A stretch of 64,000 nt of DNA, from assembly GCF_932274485.2 (NCBI RefSeq), contig NC_065880.2:90628730-90692729 (forward strand), written 5' to 3'. The first letter of the stretch is position 1; each line of letters begins with the position of its first letter. The stretch comes from Patella vulgata (taxonomy: Eukaryota > Mollusca > Gastropoda > Patellidae). Shown here in pieces: positions 42,968 to 54,115 of this stretch. The position numbers and the translations under genes are program-made. The notes under the pieces were generated by a model. That model was given only the letters and a program-made list of their open reading frames with translations. It searched no databases and was not told the DNA's origin.

Positions 42968-43973
42968 TTAGGAAGACAAAATTATCCAAAAAATTCTGAA
43001 CATATACAATGAAAACTGACTAATGATCCATATAGGTGAAGTTGTCAAGGTATTTTCATTAAGATGAGTATACAATTATCATTCATGGAAACAAGATTTA
43101 CAGAATAACAATAATATGACTGTCGTGGGGATTCGTCTAAAGTATACGCTCCCAATTACAACAAATTTACTCTAATTTTCATGTTTTATGTATTAGTATT
43201 GGTTTGCGGGAAATGCATACAATAAAACAGTCAGAATGTTCGTGGATAATTTTACTTACAGACATTGATTTCCCAGGGTATGTCGCGAGTTCTAAGTGTC
43301 TTATTGTCTAAGATATTTAAGCACGTGTTGTGCCTTGCTTGTCGTCGAGATCGTCACGTTCTGAAGTCGGGAACATTTAGACGTCTTTGAGTCAATACGT
43401 ACCGGAAATGAGATGTTACGTAACAAAACCGTCTCGAGAAGCCAAAAAGACACCTAACGCACCAACAACTAATAGGAATTTGTCCGCTAAATGTAGCCAT
43501 TTTGCTGCGGCGAAAGCGACCCCTGTTAACGAGGTTAGATGAGATAACGCTAGTATGGCCACAGATCACTAAAGATTTCCCCATTGACTTTAATGTTAAT
43601 TCTCGTATCTTAGACCGGCTCTAACTTTTTCCCAAATTTTCGTTGGGTGAAACGCTTTCTACCACAGATGGAGCAACATGTGGCAAGCGTCTAAAACTTG
43701 AGATACACAAGCTGAAAGTAGGACAAGGAAATATGCAGTGTGCAACCCTACATTTCAACCAACCTCTCCACTTTTGTAGCCTTCCGCCTCAAATCATGAA
43801 TATTCATCAAAACCTTGCAGAAAATGTATTTTCAAACCTCGTTCTTCGATTCTACACCAAAAAGTCAACAAAGATCGCCATGCAAAAGGAAGGAAAGGGG
43901 AGAGGAACAGGAAGACTAAAAATAGCTTTGGCCCTTGTTTCGTGGGTGACGGCATAGGAATATTTGGTGGTCT
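42968..43973. other. Mostly unannotated; holds one unrecognised ORF
   Basis: Apart from the frame at 43643-43957, unique-looking sequence without motif or repeat. Confidence 0.4.
43643..43957 (+). CDS. Unrecognised ORF, 104 codons
   Basis: Reads METL-like start MGETLSTTDGATCGKRLKLE, then HFNQPLHFCSLPPQIMNI, FSNLVLRFYTKKSTKIAM and GKGRGTGRLKIALALV. The basic C-terminus and low repeat content make it look more protein-like than its neighbours. No family recognised and no clear splice sites. It could be an exon of a host gene or a transposase relic. Confidence 0.3.
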   Translation: MGETLSTTDGATCGKRLKLEIHKLKVGQGNMQCATLHFNQPLHFCSLPPQIMNIHQNLAENVFSNLVLRFYTKKSTKIAMQKEGKGRGTGRLKIALALVSWVTA

Positions 43974-43974
43974 G

Positions 43975-44274
43975 AAATGAAATGAAATGGGGTCTAACGT
44001 CCTACTGTTCTGACTGGGCTAATGAAGATGGGCATACGCCATACAATGTGCTATGAGGGAAATTTTGCCCGGACAGCGGCACTATGACCTACTCTTATAT
44101 CGATTTCTAACTGTCAAGGGATCTTTTATGTGCACGCCAATGTGTACACAGGACCTCGGTTTTTCGTACCATCCGAACGACTAGACAGCTGCCTTTGTCA
44201 GGCCCTCCGTCCTGCATCACTGACAAGGGAGAATTACGCCGGAAAATCTGGATGACATTTCTTGGCCAATGCAT
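43975..44274 (-). mobile_element. SINE-A, head truncated
   Basis: GAAATGAAATGAAATGGGGT to TTCTTGGCCAATGCATTGAT. The last ~60 bp with the A and B boxes are missing. Confidence 0.85.
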
Positions 44275-44514
44275 TGATGATCTGTATCTGTATGGAAGGT
44301 CGGTCATATTACGTGATATTAATATAAGCGGCCCAGTTATTCAGCCTGCGGTGAACGGAAGAATTTCGAATGTGTGAGCAGCCGCTTATATCAACGTAAT
44401 GTCATAAAATGACGCCATGTGATCGACCGTCTCCAAATTGGTATTCAACCGTTTTCGTCGATAACAACCTCAACGAACAACATTCAATGAATTAATTGTT
44501 TTTTGATGGCTCTC

Positions 44515-45480
44515 CTAAAAAGCAAGGCCTGATTTTATCCTCTACAGATCACAATTTTCATATCCAGTTTTGACGAAACTTGAAATATATGCCATTCAAT
44601 TTTGGCATGTATCGGACCCATACTTCATGGATTATGGCCCCTGATTGTACATCACAATTTTTATATGCCCACATTTTCCTTGTACCATATTTTGTCGTGT
44701 TCCCGTTCGTCCGATCACATTTTGTCTGTGGTCGCTCAACATGTCAAAATTTTTATTCGATTTTGACAAATCTTGTAAATAACTACTGTGAAAAGTCTTG
44801 TGGCTTTGATTGTTATGTGTTGTTTATATTAATGCTATCAAATTGTAACAATTTCGGACATTTACATCATGTGTTAAATTGCCCTGTATAATGTTTTATG
44901 CGCCCACATTTTAATGTGGACGTATATTGCCGTTTTTCCCATCTGTCTGTCTGTCTGCCCGTCCACAATTTATTTGTGAATACTCTACAGGTCGCAATTT
45001 TTATCAGATTTTGACTAAACTTAAAATATAGGTTTATATCCCAAAGATGTCAGTTCCTTTCGATATTAGCATATATCGGAATGGATTATGGCCCCTGATT
45101 GTACGAAAAATCATGTTTTTAGCTTGTAACCGATTTTAACAACTACTTAAATATATTACTGTTACGCCCTTTTGAGTTCGAATATCGCGACAATTGGACC
45201 GGCACTGGCCGATCCTTGTGTACGCAAAGAGTGTAAAAGTATGGTATATCAAAGTTGTTGAACATCTAGAGGTCACAATTTGATCCGATTTTGAGGAAAC
45301 TTTAAATGTATGCTTATATCACAAAATATCTCGGTTCCTTTTGGTGTTGCCGCAATGTCGGACCGAAATATCCTAGATAATGCAGCCCCTAATTGTACGA
45401 AATAAAATAAATTCTTTTTAGCTTATGGACCCCTGTTTTCTGTACATTTCTTGAAGTTTGCAAGAAGTGGGTATATCTGG
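44515..45480 (+). repeat. Repeat K, copy 3
   Basis: Several units with CTACAGATCACAATTTT, ACTTGAAATATA and TATGGCCCCTGATTGTAC. A fresh end signature TTATGCGCCCACATTTTAAT at about 44895 shows that two K elements abut. Confidence 0.7.
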
Positions 45481-45574
45481 CCTTGCAAATGCTTGTTATT
45501 TAATATATTAATTTTAACTTTATAGAGTTGGACTACATATATATTGTTAAATTGTTATAATGATTTTTTTTCAG

Positions 45575-46073
45575 CATTGGCTTCTTCTGAAAGTAGTCAT
45601 TTAAGTAGGTGGAAAGAGAACTCACCCTCTGTATTGACTGAGAGTCCATGTCCATCAACTTCTCTTACAACATTAAGCTCAAGATCACTTTCCCCATAAT
45701 CCCCAAAGATGTCATCTGATGATTCAACAAATTCTTGTTGGCTAAATGAATACAGAATTCCATGGGAAAGTTTCCCGAAAACACTTCGAGCTGTATGTGG
45801 AAAAAAATGTGAGACAGAAAATAGAGATAGAAGAGAAATGATCAGGATTTTGATGAATTGTACAAAACCTTCAACCAAAGATCTATGTGTCATATCATCA
45901 TGTATAAAGGACAAATACAAGGATTCATTTGCAGACATAATAAGCGGGAGTGTAATTGGAACTGGCCTCATCAGTTTGCTTAATAAAATGTTTGAACGCC
46001 TGAATAACATGAATACCAATAATACAAAGAAAACTCAGTTTTTATCTTATGGATCCCGTCACCGTGGGAAATA
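45575..46073 (+). pseudogene. SAMD3-like domain exon, probably a broken gene
   Basis: A strong acceptor (GATTTTTTTTCAG, ending 45574) opens an exon. The frame carrying the match starts at 45709 after an in-frame TAA at 45697. It reads YRIPWESFPKTL, then RDRREMIRILMN, KPSTKDLCVIS, KYKDSFADI and VIGTGLISLLNKM. This order (IPW..P.L; DRREMVRI; KPT...; KYP.SF.D; G.G..SLL..) is the conserved block upstream in many 'SAM domain-containing protein 3-like' proteins of fish and invertebrates. It stops at 46073, where full-length members continue for several hundred residues. No SAM domain was found nearby. The in-frame stop and abrupt end suggest a pseudogene or a separately spliced exon. Confidence 0.5.
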
Positions 46074-46076
46074 GTC

Positions 46077-46840
46077 CTATAACTTTATATATGTATATGA
46101 AAATGGTCATGATGGTGTAGAGTGGGTGGTTCAAGAATTCTTAAAATCAACTACATTTCATGATTCCAGAAGAATTAATGAGGCAATGAACGATACATAT
46201 TCCCTGCAACGTAAATACATCAAATACGTGCTAACCATTCGGCCATCCAACCCCCTACTTCTGACATCTATTTAGATTGTTTGGAACCTATTGTAAGGAG
46301 AAATTGTCAAACATTATAATGATTGGTGTAATTGCAATATGCAACACAGTAATAATTAATGGAAATTTGATACAGAAAGGTGATTTTGAACATATTGAAT
46401 CAGATTGCAAGAACAAGGTATTTTTATTATATGAAAACATACTAGATTTGTTCCCTCTTCATGCTTATAAATCTGGATCCTTTAAATTGATTGCACTAAA
46501 GCATTATCCATGTGATGCATGGGTGGTTTAGTCGCATTTTGTAAAAATGAAAGTTTGAATTGAGAATGGGATGATAAAATATTAAGCCAATTCAAAAGCG
46601 TTACCAGAGAGAAGGTGTTACTTGAAAAGGCAGTTGCCATCTAGGGATTCTAAAATGTAAGAATATTCATTATTTGAATTTTTGTCCATGTAACAAATGA
46701 GTTTCAGAAATTTGTATCCCTCGTGTCAACTTGGCTATGGATCATGAAAATGAATACATGATACTGGGTTAATGTGTTTGAAATAACCAGTTCACTTGAA
46801 ATTGCCGAGCAGATTTTGCTCTTGCATAATGCATGTTTAA
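46077..46840. other. Weak coding trace and SINE-B scrap
   Basis: 46226-46256 is a SINE-B head scrap (GTGCTAACCATTCGGCCATC). A frame at 46277-46531 (84 codons, reading NIIMIGVIAICNTVIINGN) has one hydrophobic stretch and no known motif. It might belong with the SAMD3-like fragment, but there is no direct evidence. Confidence 0.35.
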
Positions 46841-46921
46841 GTAATATATTGTAACAACAAGAGGGCCGTTAGTAGTCCCGAGTGTTTTTACAATATATAA
46901 CGCAATGTCTTAAGCTCGATA
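46841..46921. mobile_element. Hairpin element (second copy of 23609), partial
   Basis: GTAATATATTGTAACAACAA and TTTTTACAATATATAACGCA are inverted around a GGCCGTTAGTAGTCCC loop. Outer GTTTAATGGTC ends are lost. Confidence 0.7.
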
Positions 46922-46926
46922 CAGAT

Positions 46927-47072
46927 ACTCCGGTTTCCTTCCACTGCTAAAAACCCCTACGCTCAAGCGAATTATTGAAATAAAATTAAACCATATTTTA
47001 GTCCCGAAATGACCTAGTTTGTGTCGAGTGGACGTTAAACCCCATTTCTCTCTCTCTCTCTCTCTCTCTCTA
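46927..47072 (+). mobile_element. SINE-B, 5' truncated, abutting an ORF
   Basis: ACTCCGGTTTCCTTCCACTG to ACGTTAAACCCCATTTC and (CT)n. Its tail abuts the minus-strand ORF at 47074. Confidence 0.85.
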
Positions 47073-47073
47073 A

Positions 47074-47313
47074 GTCAGAAGTATAATCAATTATTATGTT
47101 TGGTTGAATTAAATTACCAGCCAAATAGTATGCCTGAAGTAGCTGGTGTTTTTCAGATAGGGCGTGTGTTATATTTATAGCGGTGTCTACAGCTGTTGAT
47201 ACATCTTTTAAAGAATGTATGTTTTGACTCAAATCGCATTGTCCACACACGAAGCAATGGTCCAAATTTAGTAATAAAATAAAATAAAACCAAGTACGAA
47301 CAATCCAAACCAT
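47074..47313 (-). CDS. Possible secreted-protein first exon, cut by a SINE
   Basis: The minus frame starts MVWIVRTWFYFILLLNLDHC, a good signal peptide (basic start, hydrophobic core, cysteine/glycine before QCDLSQNIHS). It continues DVSTAVDTAINITHALSEKH and QLLQAYYLAGNLIQPNIIID, then runs into the SINE-B (GA)n. About 80 real codons. Codon use is not obviously biased by repeats. No family recognised. Either the SINE ended the gene or it lies at an intron edge; no clear donor is visible before it. Confidence 0.35.
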
Positions 47314-47519
47314 TAGACAAAATTCGAAGTCCTAAAAAAACGGTATAGGCGAAATAGTGTAATAAAGCAAAATAGTGTAATCAGCATATGGACTGTTCAC
47401 CGTGTACAAAATACACGATAAACAGTGGTAACAGGTGTCCGGAAGAATAACATGTGGATAATAGTGCAGATAATGGTCTTTATTTGGGAATAAAGAATTC
47501 CTACTGTCAATATATTCAT

Positions 47520-47861
47520 CGTGGCTAAGTGGGTAAGACGCTGGCTCGCTAACCTGCAGGTCGGGTGTTCGATCCAGATTTCCCGGCGTAGTTTCCCCTT
47601 GGCAGTGGTGCAGGACGGAGGGCCTGACAAGGACAGCTGTCTAGTCCTTCGAATGGGACGGAAAACCGAGGTCCCGACTACACATTGGCGTGCACGTAAA
47701 AGATTCCCTGGCAGTTGGAATTCGATTTAAGATTAGGCTATAGTGCCGCAGCCCGGGCAAAATTTCCGTCATAGCACACTGTATGGCGTATGTCCGTCTT
47801 CATTAGCCTAATATAGAAGCAGAACAGTAGGACGTTAAACAACATTCCATTTCATTTCATT
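47520..47861 (+). mobile_element. SINE-A, nearly complete
   Basis: CGTGGCTAAGTGGGTAAGAC, GGTCGGGTGTTCGATCC (short deletion after it) and the body, to TTAAACAACATTCCATTTC. ATTCAT-like flanks are too short to call as a duplication. Confidence 0.87.
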
Positions 47862-48773
47862 AAAAATTATTCTACAAAATCCAAAATTAAAAATAGAAAT
47901 TAGAAATTATTTTTCAAAATTGAAAATACAAATTCGAAATAAATCAAATATCAACTCCAGATATCTTGTCTAATCCAAATATGCCGTGCACGATTATATG
48001 GCTTAGATCTTTACTCTCGCTAAAAGGCCGGAGGCCGCCTTTATTTTTAAATTGATAGATACAGCAAAAATGATGTTAACCAGCACTCTTCACATGTGGC
48101 AGTCAGTGTGTATAATATTTATAAAATTATCTGAATAAGAATTATATTTTTTCTCGTCAAAACACGAAGCTGCTACGCGGTCAAGTAATTGACCAATGAA
48201 AATCGTTGGATCATGGCACGTGATTAGTCACGTGATCATTGTTGATAAACAAAACCACGATCTGGTCAACTGAACTAATCATGTTTTACGTGTGTTTATT
48301 GATAGTTTGGGCTTTGTGGAAACGCTATTTCAACGAGGATTGGCACGAAATTGATGCAGGGTAATCGGGCACACTTATATCTCTAGAAATGTTGAATTTG
48401 AGCTTCAAACTCAGTGCAAATTGCGTCATATGTATCGTCATCTTAGTCATGCTGTTTTCAATAATTATGGGGGAAGGTCTGGTGACAACTGGCCCAGAGC
48501 TACAAATCTTTATTTAGTTTCCATTGTTTTTACTCAGCTGAGAATTCACTCATATTTCGACCGCCTTTTACTAGCTTGAATCTGAATATTGGGGGGGGGG
48601 GGGATTTCTGATGGATAATTTCTTGACAATCTTTCTAGTAGATCTAATGAATAATGGTTATATTTCTGCTAAGGTACACTAAATCTGACCAAATTCTTAA
48701 CTGAGTAAAACACATTTTTGTGGCCCTAACCAGTGAGTCCCCAAACTATCATTTCCATCAGGCCATAATTGTA
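47862..48773. other. No firm gene; G tract and E-box pair
   Basis: Two CACGTG boxes (48217 and 48230) lie 50-60 bp upstream of a short frame (MFYVCLLIVWALWKRYF, 48279 on) that ends near a GTAATC. It could be a first exon but lacks any partner. G13 at about 48591-48603. Confidence 0.35.
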
Positions 48774-48883
48774 TTTTTCCGGTAAGATCACAGCATCAAT
48801 GTTGATTTAAATTGACAAATAAGTTGTGTTTTCAATGTTGAAGATTTTGGATGATATTGAGTTAGAGACTTAGCTACTTTAAC
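48774..48883 (+). mobile_element. MITE-A right end (A6)
   Basis: TTTTTCCGGTAAGATCACAG to GAGACTTAGCTACTTTAA. Only the last ~110 bp. Confidence 0.85.
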
Positions 48884-49124
48884 CATTTTCACTGCATCTG
48901 TGTAGCATACAATAACTCATGGTACCTTTTACGGTAATAGAATTCAAAGCGTTGATTGGCTGGGGCATGATCGCGATCTACGAAATGCCATCAGAACATT
49001 CCATTCTCCGTGGATTTCAAAATTGAGTTGTGATTAATATATAGTTAATAACTGAGCGTACAATCGTATGGATACATTACCCTGTGAATTTCAAAATGAA
49101 GCCGGGATTTTCAGAAAATAATTT

Positions 49125-49358
49125 GTGTTACCGAGACGCAAAGTTCTGAACAGTTTTTGCACAACGGAAATAATATTCGAAGAGAAATATAAAGACATGG
49201 AATTATCGTCCGATAATCAAACCTATGTGTGGTATGATTTGTTGATAATAATTTTTGGTATTTATAAAAAAAATTACCTATTCAATGATTCAATGGCATC
49301 GGCTATTAATTATACCGAGGCAAATGTAAAATACATCGGCATTTACGGATTTACCTAG
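49125..49358 (+). CDS. Unrecognised ORF, 77 codons, in duplicated block
   Basis: Reads ELSSDNQTYVWYDLLIIIFG and ASAINYTEANVKYIGIYGFT before a stop. The last ~15 codons and the ~220 bp after it are repeated in inversion at 54588-54870. There TEANVKYIGI is kept and is followed by a readable continuation (LTGLLKFIRKY) present in both copies. Conservation of these words suggests a former exon. Function unknown. Confidence 0.3.
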   Translation: MLPRRKVLNSFCTTEIIFEEKYKDMELSSDNQTYVWYDLLIIIFGIYKKNYLFNDSMASAINYTEANVKYIGIYGFT

Positions 49359-49578
49359 GCTACAGCAGATTTCCGAAGTTTATTGACTGGACTGCTTAAG
49401 TTCATAAGGAAATATTAAAGTTATGCAAGGGCGAGATTCAAGGGCCGTAAAACGAATGTCGTTCTTTTTTGCACCTGAATTCAAAAGAAATAATCCCACC
49501 CAACTCCCTAACCAAATAATTAATACAAGACGGAAACAGAATAACGGACTATGTTTGTAAACGCCCAAACTCATTACT
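49290..49578. repeat. Duplicated block 1, inverted relative to 54588-54870
   Basis: The two stretches share, in inverse order, TGCCTCGGT, GCCGATGTATTTTACATTTG, ATCTGCTGTAGCC, TTACGGGCCTTGAATCTC-like and GTTTACAAACATA. By eye they are 80-90% identical over about 280 bp with small indels. Confidence 0.8.
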
Positions 49579-49739
49579 CATGGGTCTGAGAGCAATAACT
49601 TATTCATACACAAAATTTGAATTGTCGTAAAAGAGCAAAACACCGTTACGGTAGACAAGCCTTGCTGAGCCCCCTTTATACGAAATGATCTATCCCCATA
49701 AGTGACGTAATTAGCTTCCAATTTTGTATTTCTCGATGT

Positions 49740-49930
49740 CCAAGTTTGTGATGAGTTCAATTTAACAAGAGAGAACTTTTTTTATTCGCTGGGATATTTA
49801 GTTGTACATTAAAGTTTATTTAACTTGAGGTAATTTCGCAGGTAAGTTTATAATAACTAAAGCTAAGTAGTTTGTTCATAATCGAAGAAGTCCGTTTAAA
49901 GTTTACGACGGTTCAGAAAGTAAGTCAAAA
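49740..49930 (+). repeat. Duplicated block 2, direct relative to 55406-55570
   Basis: GGGATATTTAGTTGT versus GGGATATTTAATTGT, and CATAATCGAAGAAGTCCGTT versus CACAATCGAAGAAATCCGTT, both in the same orientation. Block 1 is inverted, so one locus was rearranged. Confidence 0.75.
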
Positions 49931-50579
49931 TATGTGTTTAATTCAATTTTCACCAAAATTTGACTTACTAGGTTTTTCCAGATTATGACCGCAGCGTGTC
50001 GACTCACCCGAACGATGATGCAAAACTTTACTTGACAAGTGGCAATTAGACTTGAAAATTTCCGAGAGTCTCCTCCCTGTCAAAATCGCTTTTCTAACCC
50101 TGGACATGAGTGCTGTTAAATTACCACCATCCCTTTCAGTGTCACATCTAACATGATAAGGATATTTAATTAATCCCGCTTTCTTGTGCCAAAGATACCC
50201 CCCCCCCACCTATTGTGTAACATAACAAGATCAAGCCCAGAGCCGCTGTTAGCCAGCGCCAGACTCACCAAGCAAATTCTCCCGAACACACAAAAATTAC
50301 AATCGTCAGAATTGGAATTTTGAAATTCATGGTTTCACGGTGCACACAACTGATGTAAAATGTGTTGGGATGTTTTGTTCAAGGCTAAGGTCAGTACACC
50401 TACGGTTCTGAATACGGAGAAAGCGCCACTACGTTAATTGACCTTTCCGCAATAGACCTGTAACTCCTCTAACGTTTTATAATGACGTCACCTTAGACAA
50501 AATTGACATAACACGCATGGCGTTGACAGAACGGCGTTCAATCTCGTGCAAATCTTTTAGACCTTCCTGGGTTACATCT
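49931..50579. other. No recognisable feature
   Basis: An 88-codon minus frame (49943-50209) has no motif and spans a C tract. Not called. Confidence 0.4.
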
Positions 50580-50725
50580 ATTTTACCAAAGCCACTTGCG
50601 AATTTCTTCAAGGTCACTAGAACATTAACCATACCTTCCTTTGGCCCAATCCGTAATCCGAGGCAACCTTATTTACATCTCGGACCTTGAGGAAATTTGC
50701 AGGTGGCCTTGGTAAATAGATCCAA
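50580..50725 (-). repeat. Repeat J, copy 5
   Basis: AAGCCACTTGCGAATTTCTT, AAGGTCACTAGAAC and TTACATCTCGGACCTTGAGG. Diverged. Confidence 0.45.
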
Positions 50726-50907
50726 CCTTCCCGCTAATTGTCTGGAACCATGATGGAGATTTACTGCCCGCGTGGTCATGTGGTGTTTTTGTAAGTAAGT
50801 CTTATCTTTTTATGTTATTTAACTTGTGGAACTCGTTTGATAGAAAACTCTAGCCTACTGGCTAATTAAAAATTACTTTAAACAGCTTGTAGAATGTATC
50901 ACTACAG

Positions 50908-51941
50908 CAACAGGCAGTAGTTTTTTTGTACGCCCACATTTTCATGTGGACGTATATTGTCGTCGCCCCTGTTTGTCCGTCCGGACGTCCGTCCACAATT
51001 TGTTTGTGGACACTCTACAGTTCACAATTTTTATCCGATTTCAACGAAACTTGAAATATAGCTCGGTTCCTTTCGATATTGGCATGTATCGGACCATAAC
51101 TTCATGCATTATGGCCCCTGATTGTATGAAAAATCGCGTTTTTAGCTTGTGGACATTCTAGAGGTCACAATTTTGATCCGATTTTGATGAAACTTGAAAT
51201 CAAAGTTTATAAACCAAAGATCTTGGATCCTTTCGATATTCGGGCATATCGGATCGTAGCTTCCTGAATTATGGCCCCTGATTGTACGAAAAATCGCGTT
51301 TTTGGCCTGTGGTCCCTCCAGAGGTCACAATTTTTATCCAATTTAAAGAAACCGTTTTAGTATATCACCGTTACACCGTAATAAAGGTTGAGTTCGAATT
51401 TCGTAAAAATCGGACAAAAACTGACGGACAAAATCGCCGCCGCTTGTACGCGAATAGTGTAAAAATATGGTATATCAAGGTTGTGGACTCTGTAGAGGTC
51501 ACAATCTTTTTCCGATTTTGTTGAATTGAATTATGGCCCCTGATTGTACGAAAAATCACGTATTTAGCTTGTGGACCCTCTAGAAGTTATAATTTTTATC
51601 CGATTTAAGAAAAAAACGTATTATTATATGACCGTTACACCCTAAGGACGGCTGAGTTCGAATTTTGTGAAAATCGGCCCAAAACTGACAGACAAAATGG
51701 CCGCCGTTCGTTCTCAAATAGCCTAAAAATATGGTATATCAAGGTTGTGGACCCTATAGAGGTCACAATTTTTATTCGATTTTGTTGAAACTTGAAATGT
51801 AGGTTTATAACCCAAAGATCTTGGTTTCTTTCGATATTTGCGCATATCGAATTGTAATTTCCTGAATTATGGCCCTTGATTGTAGGAAATCTCTATCCAT
51901 CTCTCGAAAATGTGGGCGTATCCTGCCTGGCAGCTGCTGGT
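50908..51941. repeat. Repeat K, copy 4, with both ends
   Basis: Left CAGCAACAGGCAG ... TACGCCCACATTTTC, right (inverted) AAAATGTGGGCGTA ... CTGCCTGGCAGCTGCTGG, so the family has inverted ends. Inside are four to five diverged ~170-bp units with GGTCACAATTTTTATCC and GGCCCCTGATTGTACG. It opens with a GTCCGTCCG-rich run, as in repeat L. Confidence 0.75.
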
Positions 51942-52095
51942 TACAAAATATGAAAGTTATGTATGAAATATAAAAATGAACAAAACAAATTTGAAGACCC
52001 TGATCATTAGTGTAAACTTATTTTATTGAAATGGCAAAAACCATGGACATAAAAATCATCCCATGGACATTTAACAACATAGATAGATCATGACT

Positions 52096-52440
52096 CAATC
52101 TGATTAAAACACAGATCCTATTTCGTTTCGTTTTTTATAGTTCAAAATTTGGTTTTTCTTGTCTTTACTACACTAGGATCTTGAAGAGTTATAATTGACG
52201 TGTTCTGGATAATGTAAGGGATTAGCTATTGAAACGGTCTGTTACGGTGAGCTTTAGGCATGTGATGTACGGACTTGTGAGTAATCCACTAAAAACAACA
52301 ATGCTGATTGGTTAATCAAATGTCTGGCTTCATAGGGTCAAAAGCCGCTATCGCTACAACCGGTCAGATCTTCATGTTGTGGAGGCCATCGAAGGTATAA
52401 AAAACGAAACGAAATACAGATCTGTATTTTAATCGAATTG
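52096..52440. mobile_element. Family F element F6
   Basis: CAATCTGATTAAAACACAGA ... TGTATTTTAATCGAATTG, 345 bp. Flanks are only weakly alike, so this insertion is older or its duplication is lost. Confidence 0.88.
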
Positions 52441-53202
52441 ATCATATGATTAGTCGGGACGTCAAATGCCAAATTATCACTGAACCCACTTTTGTCTGAT
52501 ATATAATGTTTCTCGGTGGATTATTGTTGGGTAGGGCCCCCTTGATTTTTCCAGGTTGGTTGTGGTCGTGTCACCCTTGGGGGAAAGTTAAATATTCAAG
52601 ATTATCGGCCAAAAATGCCTGGAAAAATACAAAAAATACAAATATATCGTTTTACATGTTTTCAGGGTCACTGAACACGAATTCGGGCACATTTTTAATA
52701 CCCGACCTATTCCGACAAAGATATTCAGAATGACGACCAAAAATGGCGGCAGAAGTGCAAGAATTTCATATTTCGCCCTACTAGGCCGTGTAATATATAG
52801 TTTCATATGTTATGGGGGTCGCTTAAGGCGAATTCGGACATCTATTTGAAATAAGACCCATCATGAAAGCAGAAAATAGCAAAAAATCAAAGTCCACACA
52901 GCTAGATTTATGATAATAATTCATTTCAGAAATTTCAATTTTGGATTAAACTGTAAGTAACAAAAGGATACGATATTTAAAACATATAACCAAAGCCATT
53001 TTGGATTTTGGCCTCTCAAAATTTTTCCTTTTGGCCAATTGATGGGGCTTTTTTTTGTAACACTACTGGGTGTAATCTAACATTTAAAACCAAGAAAGCT
53101 TAGTTTGCACATTTCTGCCACAAAAACAAAAAAACAAAAAACCCAATTCCGACAGCCTATCACCGGAAGACTGTAAACTATGTGAGGCCTCATCAGAAGA
53201 TT
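52441..53202. other. Unclassified sequence with a weak internal repeat
   Basis: A ~140-bp motif (GGGTCACTGAACACGAATTC, then GGGTCGCTTAAGGCGAATTC) occurs twice, near 52665 and 52815. It may be part of a further dispersed repeat. No gene. Confidence 0.45.
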
Positions 53203-53646
53203 TTAAAGGAGCTAAATCGCTAATATTCTGGACCCAGAAATTAACAGATATGGGTCGAAACGTATATAAAAATATAATATGAATGTATATAAACTGATTT
53301 ACATTCAATCGTTTCTGTTTTCACTGTAATTTCTAATCAGTTATGTTCGGCGAAATACATCAGCGGTCTGAATCGAATTGAAATCTCTAGCACCTCATAA
53401 TTCTATGCTCTCCAGATAAGAATGTGCCGTCACCTTTTGACATGATTTGTGGAATATGTCTAGCCTCGTTCTTCGAGTCCCTTGTTACAAATGGCGCTGA
53501 AACGCATAATGGTAAAATATTTATTTTGTCTTAAATATTAGATATCAAAAGCCCATCTATTCCCTGTAAGATCACAGCATCAATGGTGATTTAAATTGAC
53601 AAATAACTAGTGTTTTCAATATCGAAGACTTTGGATGATATTGAGT
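53203..53646 (+). mobile_element. MITE-A copy A7
   Basis: TTAAAGGAGCTAAATCGC to GGATGATATTGAGTTAATTAA. The right terminus is shortened and the internal palindrome is deleted. Confidence 0.85.
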
Positions 53647-53928
53647 TAATTAAAGACATTAAGACACCCCTAAAAATTGTCTCTTGGGAACCTGTCTTCA
53701 AAATCATCTGGGAAATCGTCCAAATGATATTGAGTTAAAAACTATGCGAGGGGAGGTTGTGAACGTGACGGAGATTATAGAAACCTATCGAATTTCAATA
53801 TTGTTTACAATCTGACTGTTCAAGTTATCAATAATTGGAATTGTTCATTTGAGTAAGGCCGAGTTCGTTCGGAATTCAGATTATAAAATATTGTAGTTAT
53901 CTCCCTTTGATACACGAATCCGTTCTAG

Positions 53929-54112
53929 GTGGAACGAGAGAGGGGGGGGGGGAATTAACGTCCACTCGAAACAAACTAGGTCATTTCGGGACTAACACAT
54001 GGTTCTATTTTGTTTCAATAATTCGCTTGCGCGTAGGGGTTTTTCCCAGTGGTAGGAAACCGGCGGACCCGGAGAAAACCCACGACCAATCTGGTACATG
54101 GGTAACCTGTTG
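53929..54112 (-). mobile_element. SINE-B, head truncated
   Basis: GA and G run, AATTAACGTCCACTCGAAAC to GGAGAAAACCCACGACC. Only 3 bp separate it from another SINE-B. Confidence 0.8.
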
Positions 54113-54115
54113 AGA

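Noticed and set aside
45597-46019. 140-codon minus-strand frame
   Set aside because: It is antisense to the SAMD3-like block, which has the recognisable protein motifs.
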